A DNA stretch of 64,000 nucleotides from JABAAE01 sp905480545 (GTDB lineage: Bacteria > Planctomycetota > Planctomycetia > Pirellulales > Pirellulaceae). The notes below the pieces were generated by a model. It was not told the origin of the DNA and ran no database searches. It saw only the letters and a list, made by a program, of their open reading frames with translations. This document shows, one piece after another, positions 46,780 through 56,079 of this stretch (position 1 is the stretch's first letter; every line of letters starts with the position of its first letter). Made by a program: the position numbers and the translations under genes. The stretch is taken from the NCBI GenBank assembly GCA_943788025.1, contig CALSOR010000007.1, positions 1 through 64,000 of the forward strand. The letters run 5' to 3'.

Positions 46780-47790
46780 CAATTGCGCTAATCGCGAAGC
46801 GGCGACCATTAATAATTAGTGCGTTAATCTAGAGGCGATGGCATTTTGCAGCCACGGGACGAATCGCGAAGCGATGGTATTTTATAGCCACCGTAGCAAA
46901 TCGCGAAGCGATGGTATTTTATAGCCACCATAGCGAATCGCGAAGCGATGGTATTTTATAGCCACGGGCGTGAGCCCGTGGTGTGAGTTTCTCCGCCATG
47001 CGAGTCGCAACGCGACGGCATTCTTCGCTCTCGGCTGAGTGGTTTAAGGCACGTTGCAGCCGCATGCGTGAGAGCGTTAACCGTTAAATGCCATCACTTC
47101 GTGATTCAATTCGTATTGTGGAACTCAACCACGGGCTTACGCCCGTGGCTTTAGGATGGCACTGCTTCGCAGTTTGGAACCGGTGCAACATTTGGTAAGC
47201 TCGTGTTCGTAGAGCGTGCATGAACGTGATTGACGGCTTCGGCGCATTCGCGTTCCAATACGCGAGTGATGACTGCAAGGCGTTGTTCGCGGGAAGCGGA
47301 TTCACGTGCGCGAATCGGCGACCATTAATAATTAGTGCGTTAATCTAGAGGCGATGGCATTTTACAGCCGCGGGGCGAATCGCGAAGCGATGGTATTTTA
47401 TAGCCACCGTAGCAAATCGCGAAGCGATGGTATTTTATAGCCACCGTAGCAAATCGAGAAGCGATGACATTTTGTAGCCACCATAGCGAATCGCGAAGAG
47501 ATGGTATTTTATAGCCACGGGCGTGAGCCCGTGGTGTGAGCCCGTGGTGTGAGTTTCTCCGCCATGCGAGTCGCAACGCGACGGCATTCTTCGCTCTCGG
47601 CTGAGTGGTTTAAGGCACGTTGCAGCCGCATGCGTGAGAGCGTTAACCGATAAATGCCATCACTTCGTGATTCAATTCGTATTGTGGAACTCAACCACGG
47701 GCTTACGCCCGTGGCTTTAGGATGGCACTGCTTCGCAGTTTAGAACTGGTAAAACATTTGGTAAGCTCCTGTTCGTAGAGCGTGCATGAA
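46780..47790. repeat. Tandem duplication (~515 bp) made of hairpin elements
   Basis: The block that starts with CCATTAATAATTAGTGCGTT occurs at ~46808 and ~47322. Each copy contains several short direct repeats (AATCGCGAAGCGATGG, then TATTTTATAGCCACC), a reversed palindrome (46962 and 47516) and a forward palindrome with ACTGCTTCGCAGT (47129 and 47696). Each ends in GAGCGTGCATGAACGTGATT. The copies differ in the number of small repeats. The remainder of 46618-48004 has no convincing gene. Confidence 0.82.
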
Positions 47791-48004
47791 CGTGATTGAC
47801 GGCTTCACCGCAATTCCGTTCCGACAAGCGAGCGAGAATCGCGTCGGTTTTCGTGGATGTTTTTTCCGGGGCAACACGACCCACGCGGGGCAAGGTAGGC
47901 AAACTAGCAACGATAAGAATTTCATGCATTTTCGTTGCTTGGGGATTTGTCGCAGGCGGGGAAATGGTCGCGCGTATTAAATCACGCGTATAAGAACGCG
48001 ATGA

Positions 48005-49078
48005 CTAAATTGTTGGTCGGAAATCGTCCTCGGGCGAAATCGACTTCGCAAAGTCGGCCAGTAAGTCGGCAGCGTGATCGATGTCATCGAGCGAAATGGT
48101 TTCGACAGCACTGTGCATATAACGATTTGGAATCGCTACCAAGCCTGATGCGACACCACCACGATTGACCTGCAGCGAATTTGAATCGTTTGGGGCAGCG
48201 CGACCCAGTGCCGAAATTTGATAAGGCGTTTTTTGGGCGTCACTTTCGCGGACAAGCCGATCAACGACTTTGGGATTCATGTTCGGACCCCGGAAAATTA
48301 CTGGGCCTTGTCCCAGATTGATTTCGCCTTGTTGTCGCTTGTCAATCGTAGGGCAGTCGGTGGCATGAGTCACATCCACGGCGATCCCGACATGCGGATC
48401 GATCGAATAGGCGGCAGTTTTCGCCCCGCGTAAACCGATTTCCTCTTGAACTGTCGAGGCGACGAAGAGAGCGCATCTTAGATCGTTTCCGGCCCGTCGC
48501 ATTGCTTCGATGCAAACCCAAAGACCGGTTCGGTCATCCATCGCTGGTGCGTTTGCGTAGCCATTTCGAAGTTCCTGAAATCCAAGCTGCAGCGTTGCAG
48601 AATCACCGATTGTGACCAACGACTGGGCCTCCGCTTTGTCCTTTGCGCCGATGTCAATCCACAAGTCAACTGCCTTGGTGATTTGTTTTCGTTCCGCTTC
48701 ATCCTGGAGGTGAATTGCTTTTCGCGCGATCACCCCAGGAATATTTTTTAAGGTCTCTCCGTCGTTTACCCAAACTGAAACGCGTTGACCCACCAGTTGA
48801 TGTGGATCCCAACCCCCCACGGTTTGAAAGTAAAGGAATCCTAAGTCATCAATTTGCGATATGATCATTCCAATCTGGTCACAATGGCCTGCATACATCA
48901 CTCGAATAGGCGAAGACACGTTCTTCTTTAGAATGACATTGCCGTGCAGGTCGGTTTCAATTTCATCGGCAAACGATTTCGCATACTTTTGCACCGCTTT
49001 TTGTACGGGCTGTTCGTATCCTGAAACGCCAGGTGTGGTGACAAGTTCTTCTAAAAAAGCACGAGCTGAATCATCCAT
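48005..49078 (-). CDS. M42 family metallo-aminopeptidase
   Basis: The protein of 357 residues has the metal ligands of the M42 (tetrahedral aminopeptidase/FrvX) family: H65-x-D67 in AGHCDQIGMI, D181/D182 in AMDDRTG, the catalytic E212-E213 in QEEIGLRG, D235 in AVDVTHATD, and H321 in RYMHS. There is no signal peptide, so it is cytoplasmic. Such enzymes form large dodecamers and trim peptides from the N-terminus. Its gene lies 86 bases downstream of the S41 protease gene on the same strand, so they may be co-transcribed. Confidence 0.92.
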   Translation of the reverse strand: MDDSARAFLEELVTTPGVSGYEQPVQKAVQKYAKSFADEIETDLHGNVILKKNVSSPIRVMYAGHCDQIGMIISQIDDLGFLYFQTVGGWDPHQLVGQRVSVWVNDGETLKNIPGVIARKAIHLQDEAERKQITKAVDLWIDIGAKDKAEAQSLVTIGDSATLQLGFQELRNGYANAPAMDDRTGLWVCIEAMRRAGNDLRCALFVASTVQEEIGLRGAKTAAYSIDPHVGIAVDVTHATDCPTIDKRQQGEINLGQGPVIFRGPNMNPKVVDRLVRESDAQKTPYQISALGRAAPNDSNSLQVNRGGVASGLVAIPNRYMHSAVETISLDDIDHAADLLADFAKSISPEDDFRPTI

Positions 49079-49164
49079 TTTGCGAATTCTGTTTATCTGT
49101 TAAAAGAGCGTTTTGCGTATTCTATCGGTTCAGACCGTGAACCATTCCGTTGGGCAACGGTTGC

Positions 49165-50454
49165 TCATTTGCTCAATGATTCGAGGTAGTCGATCGCGAT
49201 TCGAAGTTGTGGATCGTCGACGTTTTTGAGCTCGGCGTCAACATTGCCTCCGATATTTTTTCGATCACGAAGGTTTCGGTAACGCATGACTTCGATCTCT
49301 TGTTCGGTCGTTAAAGGCAACGCGAAACCCGCGTCTGGGCTGACGCCCCATTCGTCCTCTTCCTCTGCACCTTCTGCACGATGAATGTTTTTTCCGCTTG
49401 GTCGCCAGTAGCTCGCGGTTGTAATTTTTAAGGTGCTTTTTTGGTTTTCCATGGGGATGACGTTTTGAACCGTGCCTTTTCCCCACGATCTTGCGCCGCA
49501 AATGGTGGCCCGATTATGGTCTTTTAAACAGGCAGAAAGAATCTCACTCGCACTCGCGGATCGACCGTTGATCATTACAACCATAGGAATGGTCTTGTCG
49601 AATTCCAAAGTGTCGGTCGCCATAACGGACAATTCAACGTCACCATCACGACGACGCGTTTCTACGATTAACCCATTATCAATAAATTTATCCGCCAACT
49701 TTGTCGCGATGTCCAGCAAGCCACCCGGGTTGTCGCGCAAATCAAGGATCAAACTGCTGACTTTTCCATTGATCGCTGAAAGCGCCTCCGACATTTCTGC
49801 ATCGGATTTTTTTCCAAACGTTGATAAACGGATGTAGCCAATTTGCGGATTTTCTTCCAGTTGGAACGTCCAGTTTAGTGACTCGTCTCGGTAGTCGCCC
49901 TCGACGGACGCTTCTTCGACGATCGCCCTCTGAATGTCAGCGGTTTGGATTTCCGATTCGCCACGATGTATAAATTGAAGATTCACCGTTTGTCCCACTG
50001 GGCCTTTGATCATGCTGATGGCTTCATTGCGAGTCATTTCGCTGGTCGGGTTGTTGTTCACTGCAGTGATGACATCGCCAGGTAGCATCCCAGCCTCGGC
50101 GGCAGGAGTGTTGGGAAGTGGCGTGACGACGGTGAGTCCGGTTTCGGTATTTCCCTCGACAATAATTCCGATGCCGCCAAATTCTTGGTCAAGCGACTCC
50201 TGCATATGCGTCGATTCTTTTCCGTCGAAGAAAGCAGAATGCTCATCGATCTGGGCAACCATGCCCTTCATGGCCGCGCGAAAGAGTTCCCGACGTGAAA
50301 GTTTCTTCAACGCCTGCTCTTCAATAATGGTCATTGCTTCGGCAATTGTGTCGCTATACCGGTTTTTATGGAACTCGGAATAGCAAACTGAAGAAACAAT
50401 CAGGCACGCGGCGATAATAAAAATGTTTCGTGTTGGCACTTTTTTTGCCTGCAA
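49165..50454 (-). CDS. S41 C-terminal processing protease (CtpA-like) with PDZ domain
   Basis: The protein of 429 residues has a membrane anchor or signal near residues 10-24. A PDZ domain spans about 92-175 (GIGIIVEGNTETGLTVVTPL and AGMLPGDVITAVNNNP). The S41 core has LDLRDNPGGLL, nucleophile S301 in GRSASASEIL and general base K326 in SWGKGTVQ. The spacing of 25 residues between Ser and Lys equals that of E. coli Prc. It cuts C-terminal ends of envelope proteins in the periplasm. It is followed by the M42 peptidase gene, so protein turnover is the shared theme. Confidence 0.92.
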   Translation of the reverse strand: MQAKKVPTRNIFIIAACLIVSSVCYSEFHKNRYSDTIAEAMTIIEEQALKKLSRRELFRAAMKGMVAQIDEHSAFFDGKESTHMQESLDQEFGGIGIIVEGNTETGLTVVTPLPNTPAAEAGMLPGDVITAVNNNPTSEMTRNEAISMIKGPVGQTVNLQFIHRGESEIQTADIQRAIVEEASVEGDYRDESLNWTFQLEENPQIGYIRLSTFGKKSDAEMSEALSAINGKVSSLILDLRDNPGGLLDIATKLADKFIDNGLIVETRRRDGDVELSVMATDTLEFDKTIPMVVMINGRSASASEILSACLKDHNRATICGARSWGKGTVQNVIPMENQKSTLKITTASYWRPSGKNIHRAEGAEEEDEWGVSPDAGFALPLTTEQEIEVMRYRNLRDRKNIGGNVDAELKNVDDPQLRIAIDYLESLSK

Positions 50455-50724
50455 ACAATGAAAAGGCTACTTATTCATCCCATATTGAAAATTCTAACGG
50501 TCGAGAACCCCATGTTCAAAGCGAAAGAACTTTCGAAAACCAAAGCTTTCGTTAACAATGGTAAGTTCCGAAGTCCAATCGCACCAGTGAATGCTGCGGT
50601 TGGAGAATGATCCGAGACAGTGAATCATTTAGCCAAATTGCTTTCGATTCGCAAATTTCCTCCCTACAAAAATAAATGACTTGGGCTTCGGTCCTGACAG
50701 GACTGAATTTCCAAAAGGAGAACA

Positions 50725-52197
50725 ATGGGTAAACCAACCGGCTTTAAAGAATATGATCGAAACACTCCTCGCGAACGAGATCCGGCACTTCGGATTTTGG
50801 ATTGGAGCGAGTTTAGCCATCCGATGCCGGTTGCCGCGTTGAAGAATCAGGGCGCACGTTGCATGGACTGCGGTGTTCCTTTCTGTCACACCGGCGATGT
50901 GATCAAAGGAATGGCGACAGGCTGTCCATTGAAGAACTTGATTCCCGAGTGGAACGATTTAATCTACCGGAATAAATGGAAAGAAGCTCTCGATCGTTTG
51001 CATAAGACGAACAACTTTCCTGAGTTTACGGGCCGAGTTTGCCCTGCACCCTGCGAAGGTTCCTGCGTTCTGGGGATCAACGAACCAGCGGTCACGATCA
51101 AAAACATTGAATGCTCGATTGTCGATCATGGATTCGAACAAGGCTGGATTCAACCGCATCCACCGTCTGAACGAACGGGAAAAAAAATTGCCGTCATCGG
51201 CTCGGGGCCTGCTGGGTTGGCATGCGCCGCTGAATTGAACAAGGCTGGACACAGTGTCATCGTCTACGAACGATCGGATCGGATCGGCGGTTTGATGATG
51301 TATGGCATTCCGAATATGAAGCTGGAAAAGTGGGTGATTGATCGTCGTGTTCGCATACTTGAAGAAGAAGGGATAACGTTCGTTGCCAATACCGAAATTG
51401 GAAAAGACATCGATGCCGAGAAAATCAAGTCTGAAAATGACGCGGTCGTTCTGTGCGTCGGTTCGACTCGCCCTCGTGATTTGCCAATCCCAGGCCGTGA
51501 TCTAAAAGGCGTTCATTTTGCGATGGATTTCCTGCATGCAAACACGAAGAGCTTCTTGGACAGCACTTTGGCTGACGGCGAATACATATCGGCAAAAGAC
51601 AAGAACGTCATCGTGATTGGTGGTGGTGATACCGGCACAGACTGTATTGGGACGTCGATTCGGCATGGCTGCAAAAGTTTGGTGAATTTCGAAATTGGAA
51701 ATCGTCCGCCGGATTCACGCCCTGAAGACAATCCTTGGCCACAATGGCCGCGTATTTTCCGCGTTGATTATGGACATGCCGAAGCACGAAAGAAGTTTGG
51801 CGCCGACCCCCGTGAATTCGCGATTGAAACCGTTGAATTTATGGGAAATGAAAATGGTGAATTGACCGGTTTAAAGACGACTGCAGTGGATTGGTCGAAA
51901 TCGGTGGAAGGTGGTCCGCCGTTTTCACGTGTGGAAAACTCAGAGAGAGTCTTCGAGGCGGAGATCGTTTTATTGGCAATGGGTTTTGTTGGACCCGAAA
52001 ATACATTGTCGGATCAATTCGGATTAGAGTTGGATCTTCGAGGTAATTTCAAAGCCGAGTACGGCGAGTATTCGACGAATGTACCGGGTGTCTACGCGGC
52101 TGGTGATTGTCGGCGTGGACAAAGTCTGATTGTGTGGGCGATCAACGAAGGACGAGAAGCGGCGTACGCGTGTGATTCATTCTTGATGAAAAAGTAA
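50725..52197 (+). CDS. gltD: Glutamate synthase small subunit GltD
   Basis: The protein of 490 residues has the iron-sulfur Cys clusters C46, C49, C54, C67 and C106, C110, C114. The FAD motif is IGSGPAGLACA (159-169) and the NADPH motif IGGGDTGTDC (298-307). The family end GVYAAGDCRRGQSLIVWAI is present. It passes electrons from NADPH to the large subunit GltB for glutamate formation. No gltB lies next to it in the window. A strong ribosome site (AAAAGGAG) precedes the ATG. Repeat modules start about 130 bases after the stop. Confidence 0.95.
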   Translation: MGKPTGFKEYDRNTPRERDPALRILDWSEFSHPMPVAALKNQGARCMDCGVPFCHTGDVIKGMATGCPLKNLIPEWNDLIYRNKWKEALDRLHKTNNFPEFTGRVCPAPCEGSCVLGINEPAVTIKNIECSIVDHGFEQGWIQPHPPSERTGKKIAVIGSGPAGLACAAELNKAGHSVIVYERSDRIGGLMMYGIPNMKLEKWVIDRRVRILEEEGITFVANTEIGKDIDAEKIKSENDAVVLCVGSTRPRDLPIPGRDLKGVHFAMDFLHANTKSFLDSTLADGEYISAKDKNVIVIGGGDTGTDCIGTSIRHGCKSLVNFEIGNRPPDSRPEDNPWPQWPRIFRVDYGHAEARKKFGADPREFAIETVEFMGNENGELTGLKTTAVDWSKSVEGGPPFSRVENSERVFEAEIVLLAMGFVGPENTLSDQFGLELDLRGNFKAEYGEYSTNVPGVYAAGDCRRGQSLIVWAINEGREAAYACDSFLMKK

Positions 52198-52289
52198 CAT
52201 TTTAGTGTGGTGGTCGTCCGATCTTAATGTTATTCCAATGGCTGGGGATCGAGAGTTTGTTAGTGCGCGGCCCGTTGGGCAGGAGCGAA

Positions 52290-52990
52290 TGAATTGAATT
52301 CTGATTGAAATTCAATTTGATTTTGATTTACAGACAGGATGTAAGGGTAATGTCATCGCTTCGCGATTCGAAAGTTGGTGTTTCGCGAACCATGGGTTAG
52401 CACCCATGGCTCCAAGATGTCACTGCTTCGCAGTTAACGGCAGGGAGTCGATCGGTTCAAATCGCGATCAAGGGGGCTTCATCGCGGCCCGCTGGGCACG
52501 CGGTTTGACACAACCAGTCCGCAGCAAAAACAGACTTTGGCATAACCAGTCCGCAACACAATCAGTCCGCAACACAATCAGTCCGCAACACAATCAGTCC
52601 GCAACACAACCAGACCGCAACACAACCAGTCCGCAACACAGCCAGTTCGCACCGAAACCTGTCTGCAATAAGACAGGTCCGCACCGAAAACAGTTCGCAA
52701 CACAACCAGTCCGTCGTGAAATCGATTCTAAAAAAACCGATTCACATTGGTCCGTAACCCTCGTGTACGTGGTTCTGCTTCGGCGTTGTTCTTCGGGTGA
52801 TGCTCCAATTCTTCTCATTCACGAAATGGATGGTGTGGATCTTTCAGTTTGAACTGCGAAGCAGTGTGATTTTATAGCCATGGACGTAAGTCCATGGATG
52901 TGAATTTTGATTAATTTCGAATCACGAAGTGATGGCATTATTGGTCCCGTGAATGATCGTCTTGGCGGTTTTGGAGAATGTTCTTTTGAA
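52290..52990. repeat. Composite repeat module A with 16-bp minisatellite
   Basis: The left end has a forward triple hairpin: ATCGCTTCGCGAT (~52357), CCATGGGT-tagc-ACCCATGG (~52391) and ACTGCTTCGCAGT. A shared stretch (GGGGGCTTCATCGCGGCCCG) follows, then thirteen 16-bp units from 52509 to about 52716. The right flank ends with the reversed triple hairpin: ACTGCGAAGCAGT, CCATGGAC-gtaa-GTCCATGG (~52877) and ATCACGAAGTGAT. No gene is present in 52198-54445. Confidence 0.88.
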
Positions 52991-53034
52991 ACGAACCGCG
53001 ACTTTGTTGTTGCCATGAATCGTGGGGCAGGAGC

Positions 53035-53760
53035 GAATGAGATTGAATTTTGATGGAAATTCAATTTGATTTTAATTTACAGACAGGGTGTAAGGGTAAT
53101 GTCATCGCTTCGCGATTCGAAAGTTGGTGTTTCGCGAACCATGGGTTAGCACCCATGGCTCCAAGATGTCACTGCTTCGCAGTTAACGGCAGGGAGTCGA
53201 TCGGTTCAAATCGCGATCAAGGGGGCTTCATCGCGGCCCGCTGGGCACGCGGTTTAACAAAACCAGACCGCAACACAACCAGACCGCAACACAACCAGTC
53301 CGCAACACAATCAGACCGCAACACAATCAGACCGCAGCACAATCAGACCGCAACACAATCAGTCCGTAACACAATCAGACCGCAACACAACCAGTCCGTA
53401 GCAAAACCAGACCGCAACACAACCAGTCCGTAGCAAAACCAGACGGTAACAAAATCTGTCTGTACCAAAAATCTGTCTGTACCAAAATCAAGGCGTAAAA
53501 AACCGATTCGCATTGGTCGGTAACCCTCGCATGCGTGGCATTCCTTCGGCCTTGTTCTTCGAGTGATTCTGAAATTCTCATTCACAAAATGGATTCTTCT
53601 CATTCACAAAATGGATGGTTTGGACCTTTCTTTTTGAACTGCGAAGCAGTGGGATTTTATAGCCATGGACGTAAGTCCATGGATGTGAAGTACGATTAAA
53701 TTCTAATCACGAAGTGATGTCATTATTGGGCATGGTCAAGCTAGACCAGGCAGCCTTGAA
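53035..53760. repeat. Composite repeat module B with 16-bp minisatellite
   Basis: Second direct copy, 749 bases after module A. The same left flank is followed by about fifteen 16-bp units (53258-53497), one of them 17 bases long. The right flank and closing reversed hairpins are as in module A (palindrome at ~53662). The array differs from A in unit order, so the arrays have changed since the duplication. Confidence 0.88.
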
Positions 53761-53819
53761 GATGGTGTTTTGATTCGAACCGCGACGTTGATGGTTCCAA
53801 GCATGGCTGGGCGATAGCG

Positions 53820-54425
53820 AATGAATTGAATTCTGATTGAAATTCAATTTGATTTTGATTTACAGACAGGGTGTAAGGGTAATGTCATCGCTTCGCGATT
53901 CGAAAGTTGGTGTTTCGCGAACCATGGGTTAGCACCCATGGCTCCAAGATGTCACTGCTTCGCAGTTAACGGCAGGGAATCGATCGGTTCAAATCGCGAT
54001 CTAGGGGGCTTCATCGCGGCCCGCTGGGCACGCGGTTTGACAAAACCAGTCCGCAGCAAAAACAGACTTTGGCATAACCAGTTCGCAACACAACCAGACC
54101 GCAACACAACCAGACCGCAACACAACCAGACCGCAACACAACCAGACCGCAACACAACCAGACCGCAACACAACCAGACCGCAACACAACCAGACCGCAA
54201 CACAACCAGACCGCAACACAACCAGTCCGCAACACAATCAGACCGCAACACAACCAGTCCGTAGCAAAACCAGTCCGTAGCAAAACCAGTCCGTAGCAAA
54301 ACCAGTCCGTAGCAAAACCAGTCCGCAACACAACCAGTCCGTAGCACAACCAGACCGCAACAAAAACAGACCGTAGCAACACCCATCCCCAGCAAGTCCA
54401 GTCTGTGGCAAATCAGAAGTTAACA
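53820..54425. repeat. Composite repeat module C, right flank missing, longest 16-bp array
   Basis: Third direct copy, 783 bases after module B. About twenty-three 16-bp units run from 54041 to about 54418, including eight identical units CACAACCAGACCGCAA in a row (54089-54216). The right flank with the reversed hairpins is absent: the array is followed within 30 bases by the end of the membrane-protein gene at 54446. Confidence 0.9.
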
Positions 54426-54445
54426 AAATCGACTTAAATCAAACC

Positions 54446-56032
54446 CTACTCTCGAATGATCGGCATTCCTTCGGCTTTTTCCTTTGGTTGGTCTTCAGTT
54501 TCAAGGTCTTCGATGTCTACCTGTTTCGGCAATTGAAACTGCGATGCGCTTCGGTCTTTTTTGGCCACCGCCAGATAATACGATGTCCAAATCGAAATGA
54601 TTCCAACACCAATTACAGAAAACCAAATCACGGAAGTCCAATCGAAACCTTGACTGCTGCCGACTTCAAACATGATTGGGTTGAGACCAACAAAAAGTGG
54701 GCTTTGTTGTAACGCTTCTGCGGAGAATTTACTTTGATATCCGGTAGGGAATGACCAGATCTTAAAGAAGAATACCGGAAACGTTGCACGGTAATTTTGA
54801 CCACTTCCAACCGTCCAGTCTTTGGGCAACTGATTGACGCAAACGCTGATTGGGTATTTATCCTTAAATACGGCACCCTTGTTACCTTCCTCGGCTTTGT
54901 ACGTCACAGACGAATCGAATTTAATGAACCCGTCAAGTTGAAAGTACTCGTTGATGCCGATCCGTTCACCGATGTATTCTGCATCGACTTTAACGCGTGT
55001 GACGTTGCGAACTTCCATGGCGATTCGGCTCAAGGTGCCATGGAAATTTTGCGGTGCCTTAAGATGTTGAATCAAATCAAATTCAGGAATTTCTTTTTTC
55101 CAGTCGGCCGGAATATTCACTTTGTTTGAATCTTTTGAGCCCGTGATCTTTTTGGCAGCGGCCAGCATCTGATAGAAGCTTTCGGTATCATCCGAGTCAA
55201 GACGACGGCGATTGCGCTGTTCCAAAACGTCCAGAAGTCCGAGGTCGAAACCGGCGGAGCTGAGGAGGGCGGGGCCGGCCGAGGTTACCAAATCACTCTT
55301 GGATTGCGGAGACCATTGAACACGGTCGGTGATGAAGTTCATGATTGACATTTTTTCTTTGCTCAATGTCAAGTTCATGAAGAGGCCTTGAAATCGAACT
55401 GCTTCATTGACGTTTGTCGACTTCTTCCATGCTTTAGGGATTGCCAGGCTGTAAACGACGACGTTTTGGCCTTCATTCGTTTTAAGTTTGATTTTGTAAT
55501 AGATGGACAGGTCGTAGAGTTCGCCAATCGAGGGTATCAGTTCTCTTGCCTCCCAAGATTGGGTGACTCCGGAAACCTCAATGATCTTAAAACGGTGAAA
55601 CCCAGTGTCTGTTTCCAGGTCACTAATCGCGACATCACCGTTCTTTTTTGCCAGTCGATCGAGATTGTTTAAACCGAATCGAGAGACGCGAAAAAGGAAT
55701 TTTGTGAAAAGTTTTGGATCGGCTTTGATCGGCAAATGATCTCGGATCGATAGTTTTTCTTCTGCGGAGACATCGACAAGCAACTCGTGTTCGGAGGGTG
55801 GCGTCACTTGCGGGATTTTGTTCTGGGGTTCCCGATCCCAGGGTAATGGCGTCCCGTCTTTATCGTCTTCTTGCGAGCAAAGCGGAAACGTCGTGAATAG
55901 GACGACGAAGAATATCATCAAATAGAAACCGATCCTATGGAAAGGTAACCAATCGTAATTCGTTTCATTGCAGTGAATCACGGTACGTTGAAAAAGCATG
56001 TTGTCCAATTTGCGGTTCAGGTGCGAAGCCAT
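54446..56032 (-). CDS. Membrane-anchored protein of unknown function (paralogue A)
   Basis: The protein of 528 residues has an N-terminal membrane segment or signal (FYLMIFFVVLFTTFPLCSQ, about 37-54), a long periplasmic-type region and a C-terminal membrane helix (VIWFSVIGVGIISIWTSYYL). It ends in an acidic cytoplasmic tail. Two internal stretches look like repeats of one domain: VVVYSLAIPKAWKK with VRFQGLFMNL, and ISVCVNQLPKDWTVGSG with FPVFFFKIWSF. The upstream neighbour 48 bases away has the same topology and one such stretch. No named family is recognised. With a divergent TPR/ExbB/ExbD operon next door, a part in an envelope complex is inferred. Confidence 0.72.
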   Translation of the reverse strand: MASHLNRKLDNMLFQRTVIHCNETNYDWLPFHRIGFYLMIFFVVLFTTFPLCSQEDDKDGTPLPWDREPQNKIPQVTPPSEHELLVDVSAEEKLSIRDHLPIKADPKLFTKFLFRVSRFGLNNLDRLAKKNGDVAISDLETDTGFHRFKIIEVSGVTQSWEARELIPSIGELYDLSIYYKIKLKTNEGQNVVVYSLAIPKAWKKSTNVNEAVRFQGLFMNLTLSKEKMSIMNFITDRVQWSPQSKSDLVTSAGPALLSSAGFDLGLLDVLEQRNRRRLDSDDTESFYQMLAAAKKITGSKDSNKVNIPADWKKEIPEFDLIQHLKAPQNFHGTLSRIAMEVRNVTRVKVDAEYIGERIGINEYFQLDGFIKFDSSVTYKAEEGNKGAVFKDKYPISVCVNQLPKDWTVGSGQNYRATFPVFFFKIWSFPTGYQSKFSAEALQQSPLFVGLNPIMFEVGSSQGFDWTSVIWFSVIGVGIISIWTSYYLAVAKKDRSASQFQLPKQVDIEDLETEDQPKEKAEGMPIIRE

Positions 56033-56079
56033 CTTTTTGATTTGTGATTGCGGTTGTGACTATTTTGGCTTTTGCTGTT

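Noticed and set aside
47786..47993. Overlapping small frames of about 65 residues
   Set aside because: They overlap the end of the duplicated repeat block; no start signal and no recognisable product.
52509..54418. CRISPR-like array
   Set aside because: Units are contiguous 16-bp repeats with no spacers, and there are no cas genes in the window.
53938..54426. Long open frames on both strands (about 110-150 residues) through the 16-bp arrays
   Set aside because: A 16-bp unit without stop codons leaves all frames open; the products are pure repeats and there is no ribosome site or family.
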